From Acinetobacter lwoffii (lineage in GTDB: Bacteria > Pseudomonadota > Gammaproteobacteria > Pseudomonadales > Moraxellaceae): DNA of 64,000 nucleotides. Shown one piece after another: positions 29,903-37,613 of the stretch; position 1 is the first letter of the stretch; each line of letters opens with the position of its first letter. A program made the translations under genes and the position numbers. The stretch is taken from positions 2,790,001 through 2,854,000 of the forward strand of contig NZ_CP077369.1 of the NCBI RefSeq assembly GCF_019048525.1, given 5' to 3'. The notes under the pieces were generated by a model. It worked only from the letters and a program-made list of their open reading frames with translations. It made no database searches and had not been told where the DNA came from.

Positions 29903-30997
29903 ATGACAACTCCCAATTCTCACGCGCAAATTCAAGTTTATCAACAAGATACAGCCGAGATAAAAGCCTGGATTAAAGCGCAGGCTTTAGAATTGGGTTT
30001 TTCTGATTGTGTCATTGCCAAACCAGATGCTCAAGCAGAATTAGCACGCTTACAGGAATATCTGGATCGTGGTTATCATGGTGACATGAAGTTTCTGGAA
30101 GAAAATCTGGAAAAACGTGCCAATCCTGCTTTACTGGTTCCCGGCACACGCAGCATTATCTGTGTGCGTATGGATTATCTGGTCGAGGCACCACAACCAC
30201 GTTATATCCCTTATGCACCCAACTCTGCCATTATCGCGCGTTATGCCCGTGGCCGGGATTATCATAAGACTATGCGTGGTCGTCTGAAAACCCTGGCGAC
30301 AAAAATCCGGGGAAAAATCGGAGATTTTGAATCACGTCCTTTTGCGGATTCTGCACCCATTTTTGAAAAATCGCTGGCTGAAAGTGCCGGCATGGGCTGG
30401 ACAGGTAAACACACCCTGCTGATTCATAAAACATCAGGCTCATTCTTTGTACTGGGTGAACTGTTTACTTCACTGGAACTGCCCTTTGATGAACCCGCGA
30501 CCAAACATTGTGGCTCCTGTACTGCCTGTATCGACATCTGTCCGACTCAAGCCATTGTCGAGCCTTATATGTTAGATGCTCGCCGCTGTATCGCCTATCT
30601 GACCATCGAATATAAAGGCATTATTCCAGAAGATTTGCGACGCGGAATTGGTAACCGGGTTTTTGGTTGTGACGATTGCCAGCTGATATGTCCATGGAAC
30701 AGTTTCGCCCAAGTGACCTCGATAGAGGATTTTCATCCGCGGCATGGACTGGATCAAGTGAGTTTACTGGATTTATGGCAATGGGATGAAGCCACCTTTT
30801 TAAGTGCGACTGAAGGCAGTCCGATGCGTCGTACGGGTTATCAAAGCTTTATGCGCAATATCGCCATTGGTTTGGGCAATGCACCCTTTGATGGGCAGAT
30901 TATTCCGGCCCTTCAGCAGCAGCGTAATCAACATGATGAAATTGTGCAGGTACATATCGATTGGGCTATTCAAGAACAACTGGCAAAATCCAGTTGA
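29903..30997 (+). CDS. queG: Epoxyqueuosine reductase QueG
   Basis: QueG uses cobalamin and two 4Fe-4S clusters to reduce epoxyqueuosine to queuosine in tRNA. The start giving MTTPNSHAQIQ (364 residues) fits the family; an upstream in-frame ATG at 29840 overlaps nnr. Cluster motifs are HCGSCTACIDICPTQAI and CDDCQLICPWN. CIAYLTIEYKGIIPEDLRRGIGNRVFG is the conserved QueG block. The proximal domain has ARGRDYHKTMRGRL. Confidence 0.95.
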   Translation: MTTPNSHAQIQVYQQDTAEIKAWIKAQALELGFSDCVIAKPDAQAELARLQEYLDRGYHGDMKFLEENLEKRANPALLVPGTRSIICVRMDYLVEAPQPRYIPYAPNSAIIARYARGRDYHKTMRGRLKTLATKIRGKIGDFESRPFADSAPIFEKSLAESAGMGWTGKHTLLIHKTSGSFFVLGELFTSLELPFDEPATKHCGSCTACIDICPTQAIVEPYMLDARRCIAYLTIEYKGIIPEDLRRGIGNRVFGCDDCQLICPWNSFAQVTSIEDFHPRHGLDQVSLLDLWQWDEATFLSATEGSPMRRTGYQSFMRNIAIGLGNAPFDGQIIPALQQQRNQHDEIVQVHIDWAIQEQLAKSS

Positions 30998-31101
30998 TTT
31001 TCCATCTTTACCTAGCGTCACAGTTTCACTTAAAAGCCTTACACACCCATGTTTCAGACTATGGCATAAATAAAAATAGTCAGAAATGAAGTGGAGGAAA
31101 G

Positions 31102-31305
31102 ATGATGTCATCAAAAAATCCAAATCAAGAACTGCTGGAGCAGCTTCAGCATGACCAGCAGAAGCAACAACAGCAGCAGCCGCAACATGGCCCGATTAAT
31201 TCCCCAAAAAACAATCAGCATGAACAGGATCAGCGCGTGTTTAACAAGCAGCACCGTAGTGATCTGCATGGCCAGGATATTCATGGAAATCACAGTAATA
31301 AATAA
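31102..31305 (+). CDS. Small Gln/His-rich hypothetical protein
   Basis: A 66- to 67-residue hydrophilic peptide (two adjacent ATG codons) with a strong GGAGGA ribosome site 4 to 7 bases upstream and a terminator right after. It has a run of Gln (QKQQQQQPQHG) and many His and Asn (HRSDLHGQDIHGNHSNK). It is likely disordered and may bind metal, but nothing defines a function. The signals around it make it a convincing gene. Confidence 0.65.
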   Translation: MMSSKNPNQELLEQLQHDQQKQQQQQPQHGPINSPKNNQHEQDQRVFNKQHRSDLHGQDIHGNHSNK

Positions 31306-31320
31306 TCTGGCAACTGAAAA

Positions 31321-31352
31321 ACAAAGCTCACCCCGTGTGGGCTTTGTTATTT
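31321..31352 (+). terminator. Terminator after Gln/His-rich small gene
   Basis: ACAAAGC / GCTTTGT with an inner CAC/GTG extension, then TTATTT. It starts 16 bases after the stop. Confidence 0.75.
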
Positions 31353-31439
31353 AATATAAGGTCATATTTTGCTAGTGAAGCAAAAGCTTATTTTTATTAA
31401 GATGAACTGAATGATAAATAAGCATAGACAGGGAAAGAG

Positions 31440-32441
31440 ATGAACAGTAGTGATGCGGTACGTAATGATTGGTCACGTGAAGAAATACAAGCTCTATATC
31501 AACAGCCTTTAATGGATTTAGTGTTCCAAGCGCAACAGGTTCATCGTGAACATTTCACTGCGAATACCGTTCAGGTCAGTACCCTGCTCTCGATTAAAAC
31601 AGGTAAATGCCCTGAAGACTGTAAATACTGTTCACAATCAGCGCATTATGATTCCAAACTGGAAGCTGAAAAACGCATTGCGGTCGATAAAGTGATTCAG
31701 GAAGCCAAACAGGCGCTAGCATCAGGAAGTTCACGTTTCTGTATGGGGGCTGCATGGCGCAACCCACATGAACGCGATATGCCTTATGTGCTGGAAATGG
31801 TGCGTGAAGTCAAAGCACTAGGTCTGGAAACCTGCATGACACTGGGGATGCTAAATGGATCGCAAGCTGAACGCTTGAAAGATGCGGGACTGGATTATTA
31901 CAACCATAATCTGGATACTTCTCGTGAATACTATTCACATATCATCAGCACGCGTAGCTTTGATGATCGTCTGGATACTCTGGATCATGTACGTCAGGCT
32001 GGCATGAAAGTCTGTAGTGGCGGTATTGTGGGTCTGGGCGAAAGCCGTGATGACCGGATTGGTTTGTTATATGAACTTGCAACTCTGGCAATTCATCCTG
32101 AATCCGTGCCGATTAATATGTTGGTACCGATTGAAGGTACACCGATGGCAGATGTAGAAAAACTGGATGTGATTGAGTGGATTCGTACCATTGCAGTAGC
32201 ACGGTTGCTGATGCCAAAAAGTTATATTCGCCTTTCTGCCGGCCGTGAATCCTTAAGCGATTCGGATCAAGCGCTAGCATTTATGGCCGGTGCCAATTCT
32301 ATTTTCTCTGGTGAAAAACTGCTGACGACCCCTAATACATCCCAAGGCCGGGATCAGCAACTTTTTGCAAAATTAGGTTTAGTTGCAGAACAGCCAAAAC
32401 CGAGTGTTCGCAGTCTGGCTACAGATGCAATGGCAAGTTAA
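31440..32441 (+). CDS. bioB: Biotin synthase BioB
   Basis: A radical SAM enzyme inserting sulfur into dethiobiotin. The 333-residue protein carries the SAM-cluster motif in [20 protein letters not shown]. The 2Fe-2S ligands lie in [20 protein letters not shown] and [22 protein letters not shown] and [13 protein letters not shown] are also conserved. The other bio genes are not adjacent, so it is a stand-alone unit. Confidence 0.96.
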   Translation: MNSSDAVRNDWSREEIQALYQQPLMDLVFQAQQVHREHFTANTVQVSTLLSIKTGKCPEDCKYCSQSAHYDSKLEAEKRIAVDKVIQEAKQALASGSSRFCMGAAWRNPHERDMPYVLEMVREVKALGLETCMTLGMLNGSQAERLKDAGLDYYNHNLDTSREYYSHIISTRSFDDRLDTLDHVRQAGMKVCSGGIVGLGESRDDRIGLLYELATLAIHPESVPINMLVPIEGTPMADVEKLDVIEWIRTIAVARLLMPKSYIRLSAGRESLSDSDQALAFMAGANSIFSGEKLLTTPNTSQGRDQQLFAKLGLVAEQPKPSVRSLATDAMAS

Positions 32442-32448
32442 TCACTGT

Positions 32449-32685
32449 TTAAGTTGATGAACTCGCAGAAAAGTTATGTGCAGTAATTAAAATGCCATAA
32501 CGGGCATTCAGATAATCTCCGACTCGGATTTGATCTACTCCATTGGCATGATGCACCATCAGCGCTTGCGTGACTGCATCATAGCTAAAGGAGTCATAAC
32601 TATCTTGATGCAGGCTGAGCCAGTGCAGCGTATCTGCCAGGTTGCTGTCGACGATATAGGTATCTGCATGAAAATCTTTGCTCAT
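32449..32685 (-). CDS. Hypothetical protein
   Basis: A 78-residue protein (MSKDFHADTYIVDSNLADTL...) with a mix of strands and helices and no motif I recognise. It converges on bioB with a 7-base gap. An AGGAAT site lies upstream of the ATG. Composition resembles core genes of the window. Function unknown. Confidence 0.6.
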   Translation of the reverse strand: MSKDFHADTYIVDSNLADTLHWLSLHQDSYDSFSYDAVTQALMVHHANGVDQIRVGDYLNARYGILITAHNFSASSST

Positions 32686-32748
32686 ATTCCTGTTTATCGT
32701 GTTGAAATTTCCCTTTAATTTTAACGGAAATTAGCCCATGACAAGCAT

Positions 32749-32776
32749 AAAAAAAGTGAGCCATTGCTCACTTTTC
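32749..32776 (-). terminator. Terminator after the 37-residue gene
   Basis: On the minus strand, AAAAGTGAGC / GCTCACTTTT with an AATG loop, followed by TTTTATG. It begins 12 bases after the small ORF stop. Confidence 0.8.
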
Positions 32777-32787
32777 TTGTAAAAACT

Positions 32788-32901
32788 TTAGTCCTTATTC
32801 GTACCGCACTTACGACACTCCCTGTGTTCCCCGATTTCTTGCATTTGCTCATATTCATAAATATGCAAACAAAACAATTTTTTTAAAAGCTGAAGCATCA
32901 T
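32788..32901 (-). CDS. 37-residue CxxC small protein
   Basis: A short ORF with good expression signals: AGGAG 5 bases before an ATG-ATG start, 37 codons, and a terminator just downstream. The peptide starts MMLQLLKKLFCLHIYEYEQM and ends ECRKCGTNKD, with one CxxC knuckle and an upstream Cys/His pair that could bind one metal ion. No family is recognised. It lies between the bioB region and the accessory island. Confidence 0.5.
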   Translation of the reverse strand: MMLQLLKKLFCLHIYEYEQMQEIGEHRECRKCGTNKD

Positions 32902-33121
32902 TGAAACTCCTGTTTAATCATTTTTTTAATACGCTTCTTAAGATATTCCGTCCTGAAACATCATGATTTTTGACTAAAAAATCATCTCATATTAATTAGC
33001 ATAATTTTTTCAGTTGTAAAATGCATTTCATCTACTTTTCACTTTTTTTGCAGATATTCTTTGAACTACATCACAATTATTTCATAAATATGAACTTTTT
33101 TTTTGATTAAAGAGGATGTTT

Positions 33122-33334
33122 ATGGAATTTAGATAACAAAAGTAATATCTGAGGGAGATGCTTTTTTATTAAGCTGGTAACGAAGAATCTTTATTGAAAG
33201 GCAAACTAGAAAAGTTCATTATCAGTGGAGGCAACCCATTTTAAGTCCTTCGAGATAAGAACGACGATCAATTAAGTGAATTGCTTACTTCAGATTTCAT
33301 AATATCCAAAAACAAAAAAACCACTTACGATTAG
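33122..33334 (+). pseudogene. Decayed small gene
   Basis: An AGAGGA site 6 bases before ATG (33122) suggests a former gene. Reading across frames gives MEF, then ITKVISEGDAFLLSW, then GNEESLLKGKLEKFIISGG, a TAA at 33242, and VLRDKNDDQLSELLTSDF to a TAG at 33334. Two compensating frame changes (near 33133 and 33175) and one in-frame stop are needed. The text reads as protein-like, but the family is unknown. Confidence 0.4.
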
Positions 33335-33353
33335 TACACGTAAGTGGTTGTTT
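33319..33353 (+). terminator. Strong hairpin followed by T-rich tract
   Basis: AACCACTTACG / CGTAAGTGGTT, an 11-bp perfect stem with a 9-base loop, then GTTTTAT. It overlaps the end of the decayed gene and may be its terminator or the edge of the island. Confidence 0.6.
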
Positions 33354-33357
33354 TATA

Positions 33358-33382
33358 TGGTGGGCCCAGACGGACAACAACC
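33358..33382 (-). other. tRNA 3'-end-like fragment, possible island attachment remnant
   Basis: On the minus strand the 25 bases end GTCCGTCTGGGCCCACCA and begin with GGTT, like a tRNA T-arm and acceptor stem with CCA, but the T-loop is changed and no 5' half of a tRNA is present. Position at the junction between core genes and the accessory island suggests an integration scar. No matching second copy was seen in the window. Confidence 0.35.
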
Positions 33383-33522
33383 CTCTCCTACCCTATTGTT
33401 TTTATTACACTAATTAATATTAAAAAATTACGGGATACAAGCTAGGATACATGATTCAAGTGTTGCTTTTTTGACCTGTTGAACTTTTTTCACCACCGAA
33501 CTCCCCTACCACATCACCGTGT

Positions 33523-34209
33523 TTACTGGATTTTTACAATACAAAGCTTCTTGGTGAAAGAAGAGCCGACATCAATATAATGGCAATTATCAATTTTAGT
33601 ATGTTCTTTTACAATTGTGTGGCCTAGATAAATTTCATCAATATTTTCCACAGTATCATAATGTTCTGAATGATTACGGATACGTCCTCTCCCCCAAAGT
33701 GCATTGCTATAAGCAGAAGTTACACCAGAGATCTTATAGTCGCCTTGACTAATATCTTGCTTAAAGGCATTCCAATTATGTATGTCAATGTCTGCGTGCA
33801 CCACACCAATCTTTTTATGTTCCAATTGAACTTCTATGACTAAAGGCAACTGCTTAAAAAGCTCAATAATTTCTAGCCGCTGTGTTTGAGATAACTGATA
33901 AAACCATTCACCTCCATTACGTGCATGAATATCTTTTATTTTAGGATCATGAGGTGACTTGATACACATTTCTTCATGATTACCACGCACCGTATAGAAC
34001 CAAGGTTGGTCTAGTAATGAAATACACGCTAAGTTTTCTTCACCTCGATCTACAAGATCACCCGTACAAATGAGCACATCATTCTGAAAATCAAAATGAT
34101 TTTTTTGGAGTTCTTGCATCAAAAGGCTATAACAGCCATGCAAATCACCAACCACATATATATGATCCGTTTGATTTGTATTGATTGTCAAAATAGGAGA
34201 ATAATTCAT
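33523..34209 (-). CDS. PrpA/PrpB-like serine/threonine protein phosphatase
   Basis: A 228-residue metallophosphatase of the PPP type close to phage lambda and E. coli PrpA/PrpB. Metal and phosphate motifs are VVGDLHGCYSLL, ICTGDLVDRGEENL and TVRGNHEEMC, followed by GVVHADI and YLGHTIVKE. These enzymes act on phosphoproteins or nucleotides; the target is unknown. It is the downstream partner of the 327-residue membrane protein gene (33 bases apart), so the two may work together. Confidence 0.85.
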   Translation of the reverse strand: MNYSPILTINTNQTDHIYVVGDLHGCYSLLMQELQKNHFDFQNDVLICTGDLVDRGEENLACISLLDQPWFYTVRGNHEEMCIKSPHDPKIKDIHARNGGEWFYQLSQTQRLEIIELFKQLPLVIEVQLEHKKIGVVHADIDIHNWNAFKQDISQGDYKISGVTSAYSNALWGRGRIRNHSEHYDTVENIDEIYLGHTIVKEHTKIDNCHYIDVGSSFTKKLCIVKIQ

Positions 34210-34242
34210 TGACTTAAATGATCACCCTTAATTTCAATATGA

Positions 34243-35226
34243 TTACCGACTTAACAGCTTCCCAATCATTAGTACTCGATCAAAGCTATACACATGCGCA
34301 AAAGGACTTTCTACACAACGTCCAACTAACGGCAAATTATGATCAGGCTGACCAGTTCTAAGTATAACTTCTGCTGAACAAATCGGACATATCCCTCTAA
34401 ACCGAGTTACACGTGTTAATTTATTACGCTCTCTATCACGATACATCTCAATATCAGCATGATCTTCATTAAGTGAAATAAAAGTCATAGGTGCCTTAAT
34501 GACACGATGCTCTGGTAAATTCCATAACGGAATGTACCAATATTTGAATGATAGGTAAGAAAATCCAATTAGACAGACTATAAGCAACAAATCAAGAGTC
34601 GTGAAATTTTGTCCTTCACGTACTAAAACTAATGAAAATGCACAAACATATATAGCCCATGAAATAAAACCGCCAAAAAGAACGATTAACATAAACAGTC
34701 CTCTTATACTTTTATTTTTCATTTCACCATTTTTAAAAATAAATCGGTAAAACCAGGACAATTTAATTTCTGAAGGATCTACCCGTTCATAAGAAATTTC
34801 ATCTTCATCAAGCTTTTGATCCTCTTCATTTTGGATCTGAGCATATTCTGTAATATCTAACCAATAACGGCGCTCATTCCCTTTTCCTCCAATTGTATCG
34901 TTGGTTTTTACAACTGGAATATAACCAATCTCTTCAAATTTTTTAGTATGTTTTGTGATGACACGATCAATGTATGCACTTAATTTTTTGTCACTCATCC
35001 ACTTCCCTAGATCTTTAGAATCCATCGATACAACAGATTGCTGACCATCAAGAATAAGTTTTAGTTGATACCTGGTATACGTTATTGGTTCTTCATTTTG
35101 AGCATTTAAAGCATCAATCGATGCTCTACAGATTACTTTTAAGCAATCGTATGCCCTGTTATCTGCTAAGTCCTTCTTTAAAATCTCATCTAACACAATA
35201 AAAACTTTTAATTTTAATTCAGACAC
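34243..35226 (-). CDS. Unknown membrane protein with N-terminal helical domain and C-terminal zinc-finger-like domain
   Basis: 327 residues. Residues 1 to about 150 are soluble, with a winged-helix-like pattern (YTRYQLKLILDGQQSVVSMD, then RVITKHTKKFEEIGYIPVVK). Two membrane helices follow (GLFMLIVLFGGFISWAIYVC and LLLIVCLIGFSYLSF). The C-terminal cytosolic part has GICPICSAEVILRTGQPDHN and then GRCVESPFAHVYSFD, which could hold a metal by Cys and His. I recognise no named family. It lies upstream of the phosphatase gene and at the start of the island. Confidence 0.6.
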   Translation of the reverse strand: MSELKLKVFIVLDEILKKDLADNRAYDCLKVICRASIDALNAQNEEPITYTRYQLKLILDGQQSVVSMDSKDLGKWMSDKKLSAYIDRVITKHTKKFEEIGYIPVVKTNDTIGGKGNERRYWLDITEYAQIQNEEDQKLDEDEISYERVDPSEIKLSWFYRFIFKNGEMKNKSIRGLFMLIVLFGGFISWAIYVCAFSLVLVREGQNFTTLDLLLIVCLIGFSYLSFKYWYIPLWNLPEHRVIKAPMTFISLNEDHADIEMYRDRERNKLTRVTRFRGICPICSAEVILRTGQPDHNLPLVGRCVESPFAHVYSFDRVLMIGKLLSR

Positions 35227-35328
35227 TTAAACCCCCATTCTACCCGTATTTCCCCTTTATACGGTGTTTGGACAATTAGATCACAAGCATAGTGAATGAG
35301 TAAATCAACTTCCTAAAGGATTTTAATC

Positions 35329-36201
35329 ATGACGATGTATATTGCATTAAACGAAAATAATAAATTGGTTAATATTAAGCAGGTTGAACGTGGGCTCGCA
35401 TGCCAATGCACTTGCTTTGAATGTGGTGAAGCTGTTATCGCTCGTAAAGGTGAGATTAAGGAACATCATTTTGCTCATGCAAGTAATAAAGTAAGCTGTA
35501 CGATTAACCCTGAATCCGTACTACATAAATATGCCAAAGAGGTTATTGTTGAATCTATGGGACTTATGCTTCCTGCTCTACCTGACTCAGATAGTGAAGC
35601 TGCATAGTGGACCTTCGAAAAATTATTACCTGAATTTTCTCTCGGTTTAATTCGCCCTGACCTTATTGGTTATTTTGATGGCGAACCTATTTTAATTGAG
35701 ATCGCAGTCACTCATTTTATTGATGCTGAAAAACTAAAACGCATTGAGGTTTTTAAATCAAAATGTATTGAAGTCGATTTATCATCACTTCTTAGAAATG
35801 ATATTGCAATTCCAAGTACAGAAGCCAAACAGCAAATCCTCGAGAATCTAGACAATAGAAAATGGATTTACCCACTTCCGCAAGAACAATCCACTCAGCA
35901 ACAAATAGCTTCTACTTCCTTCAAAGTAACCACCACACTACCAGTAACGCCTGAACTACAGAACATCAGTCCGAATTGGCAGGACTATAAATTTAAAGTT
36001 AAAGGCATGCACCTTAATGTTCGCCATTTTGCGAGTGGTATGATTTCAGTAAATAGTGCATACAACCCTGCAATCACTGCGATGCTAAAAGAATGGAAAC
36101 GTGAAGGACGCGGTTCATACAATCCTACATATAAATCTTGGAACTACTGGCTCCCATTCTCGGAACAGGTTTTACAAAGACTCAAAGAACTCAATGAATA
36201 A
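35329..36201 (+). pseudogene. CoiA-like competence/nuclease protein split by in-frame amber codon
   Basis: Codons 1-92 end at TAG (35605-35607), but the same frame continues without another stop to 36201, giving 290 positions in all. The N-terminus (CQCTCFECGEAVIARKGEIK, EHHFAHAS) is the CoiA zinc-finger region. After the stop, LIRPDLIGYFDGEPILIEIAVTH is the PD-(D/E)xK-like nuclease core (Asp, then Glu-x-x). CoiA aids DNA uptake in Gram-positives, and related proteins are common in islands. One base change (TAG from CAG, AAG or TGG) accounts for the break. A second start at 36007 would give only 64 residues. Confidence 0.7.
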
Positions 36202-36255
36202 AGGCATATTACCCATAAATACTTGCCTAATCACGACAAATGATAAGTACTTAAA

Positions 36256-36294
36256 TTGGGACCTATCTAGCTAAAAAGTAGCTTTAAGTCCCAA
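36256..36294 (-). terminator. Possible terminator after mcrC
   Basis: Outer arms TTGGGAC / GTCCCAA enclose a second CTA/TAG-paired segment. On the minus strand a short T-containing tract follows. It lies 30 bases after the mcrC stop. Confidence 0.4.
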
Positions 36295-36323
36295 ATATGG
36301 TACTAACCTCACAAGATAAAAGA

Positions 36324-37601
36324 CTAAATAATTTTGAAGTTTTTTGGATCATCTACATTGAAAGGTACTACACGTAGTTTTGCACTAGAGGGAAGCCTAA
36401 ACTTAAAGTCATCCAATGGCTGCGTGAACTTGTCCTTCCGATATGGATAGACAAGTACAACATCACTGTCATGCTTGAGGTAATAGTGGCTATAAGCAAA
36501 CATTTGCTGAATATCACTGTCTTTCAAACCATAACGCCCAGCTCGATCACTTTGATCAATCAACTTCCACTTGGTATCCATCACAATCGGTTTTGCATTC
36601 AGACATTCAATGAAAATATCAGGCTTAAGCTTAAAAATACGACGTTCTTGATGCTGACAAATATGCTCCGTCGCATACTGTGTCTTCACAGTATATTCGG
36701 GTAAGTTACGGCGTAGATGATAAGCAACATAGTGCTCAAATAGCTTCTCCATTGGGAAGAGTAAACTCATGCCACGCCACTCCCCCTGAGTAGATACAGG
36801 CATATATTCACCTAAGATTAACTCCGTCCAAGGTTTAATCTCAGCATACAAAGCGAGTAAACGTCCTGACTGCCATTGTCTAAAATCCTGCTTAATCTTT
36901 TGGCTTCGAGGGATCTCATTGGTCATGAGTCTCAGCTCTTGCGCCAATTTCCAATTACTTGCGTCTTTGCTCTTTTTACACACCACTTCTAAGGCTGTAC
37001 GTATCAATCTATTTTCAGGTCGATTCACCTCATAAACATCATGCTCAATCGGAAAGATATGTTTCTTTGTAAGTGGCTGACGCATATATTTCACATGCTG
37101 TAATTGTCCACGTAAAAACTTTTGTTCCTCTTGCACACGGTTATAATCAAAACGTAAACCACGTTGTACCAAACGCTCAAACGACGCAAGGAACTGCGTC
37201 ATAATCCATTCATGCAAAGATTGTTTAAAGCGGTTTAAATTGGCACTTCCTGCTTCTCTATATGGTAAATGTAGTGAAACACTCAGCATTTTCTGAAGCA
37301 GTTTACGTTCTTGCTGAATAATATCTTGATCATCACTGCCATTAAGCTCCACATGTTTAGGGAGGATTTCAATCCGTGTACCACATGGGGTTTCTATCAC
37401 TCCCACATATTGATCAAGCTTAAGCTTTCTTCGCCCTGCCAACTCAAATACTTTCGCACCGTGCTTTGAAAATGATGCTGAGAGCTCACATAGATGCTCA
37501 AATGCTTTCCCAGATATATAAGCATGGTCTAAAGTTGGATCAGGACAGCCTTCATAAGCAACGCTAATGAAGGCATATTCTCGGACGGTAAAATCAGGCA
37601 T
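36324..37601 (-). CDS. mcrC: McrC-like subunit of a McrBC type IV restriction system
   Basis: 425 residues. The C-terminal nuclease core is KPDIFIECLNAKPIVMDTKWK (the PD-(D/E)xK residues Asp, Asp-x-Lys), followed by DIQQMFAYSHYY. The N-terminal part (PCGTRIEILPKHV) binds the McrB ring. McrC supplies the nuclease to the GTP-driven McrB motor that cuts DNA with modified cytosine. I chose the ATG giving MPDFTVREYAF; the frame opens 12 bases earlier with TTG. It starts 12 bases after the mcrB stop, so the pair is one operon. Confidence 0.9.
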   Translation of the reverse strand: MPDFTVREYAFISVAYEGCPDPTLDHAYISGKAFEHLCELSASFSKHGAKVFELAGRRKLKLDQYVGVIETPCGTRIEILPKHVELNGSDDQDIIQQERKLLQKMLSVSLHLPYREAGSANLNRFKQSLHEWIMTQFLASFERLVQRGLRFDYNRVQEEQKFLRGQLQHVKYMRQPLTKKHIFPIEHDVYEVNRPENRLIRTALEVVCKKSKDASNWKLAQELRLMTNEIPRSQKIKQDFRQWQSGRLLALYAEIKPWTELILGEYMPVSTQGEWRGMSLLFPMEKLFEHYVAYHLRRNLPEYTVKTQYATEHICQHQERRIFKLKPDIFIECLNAKPIVMDTKWKLIDQSDRAGRYGLKDSDIQQMFAYSHYYLKHDSDVVLVYPYRKDKFTQPLDDFKFRLPSSAKLRVVPFNVDDPKNFKII

Positions 37602-37613
37602 CACGATCCCCAA

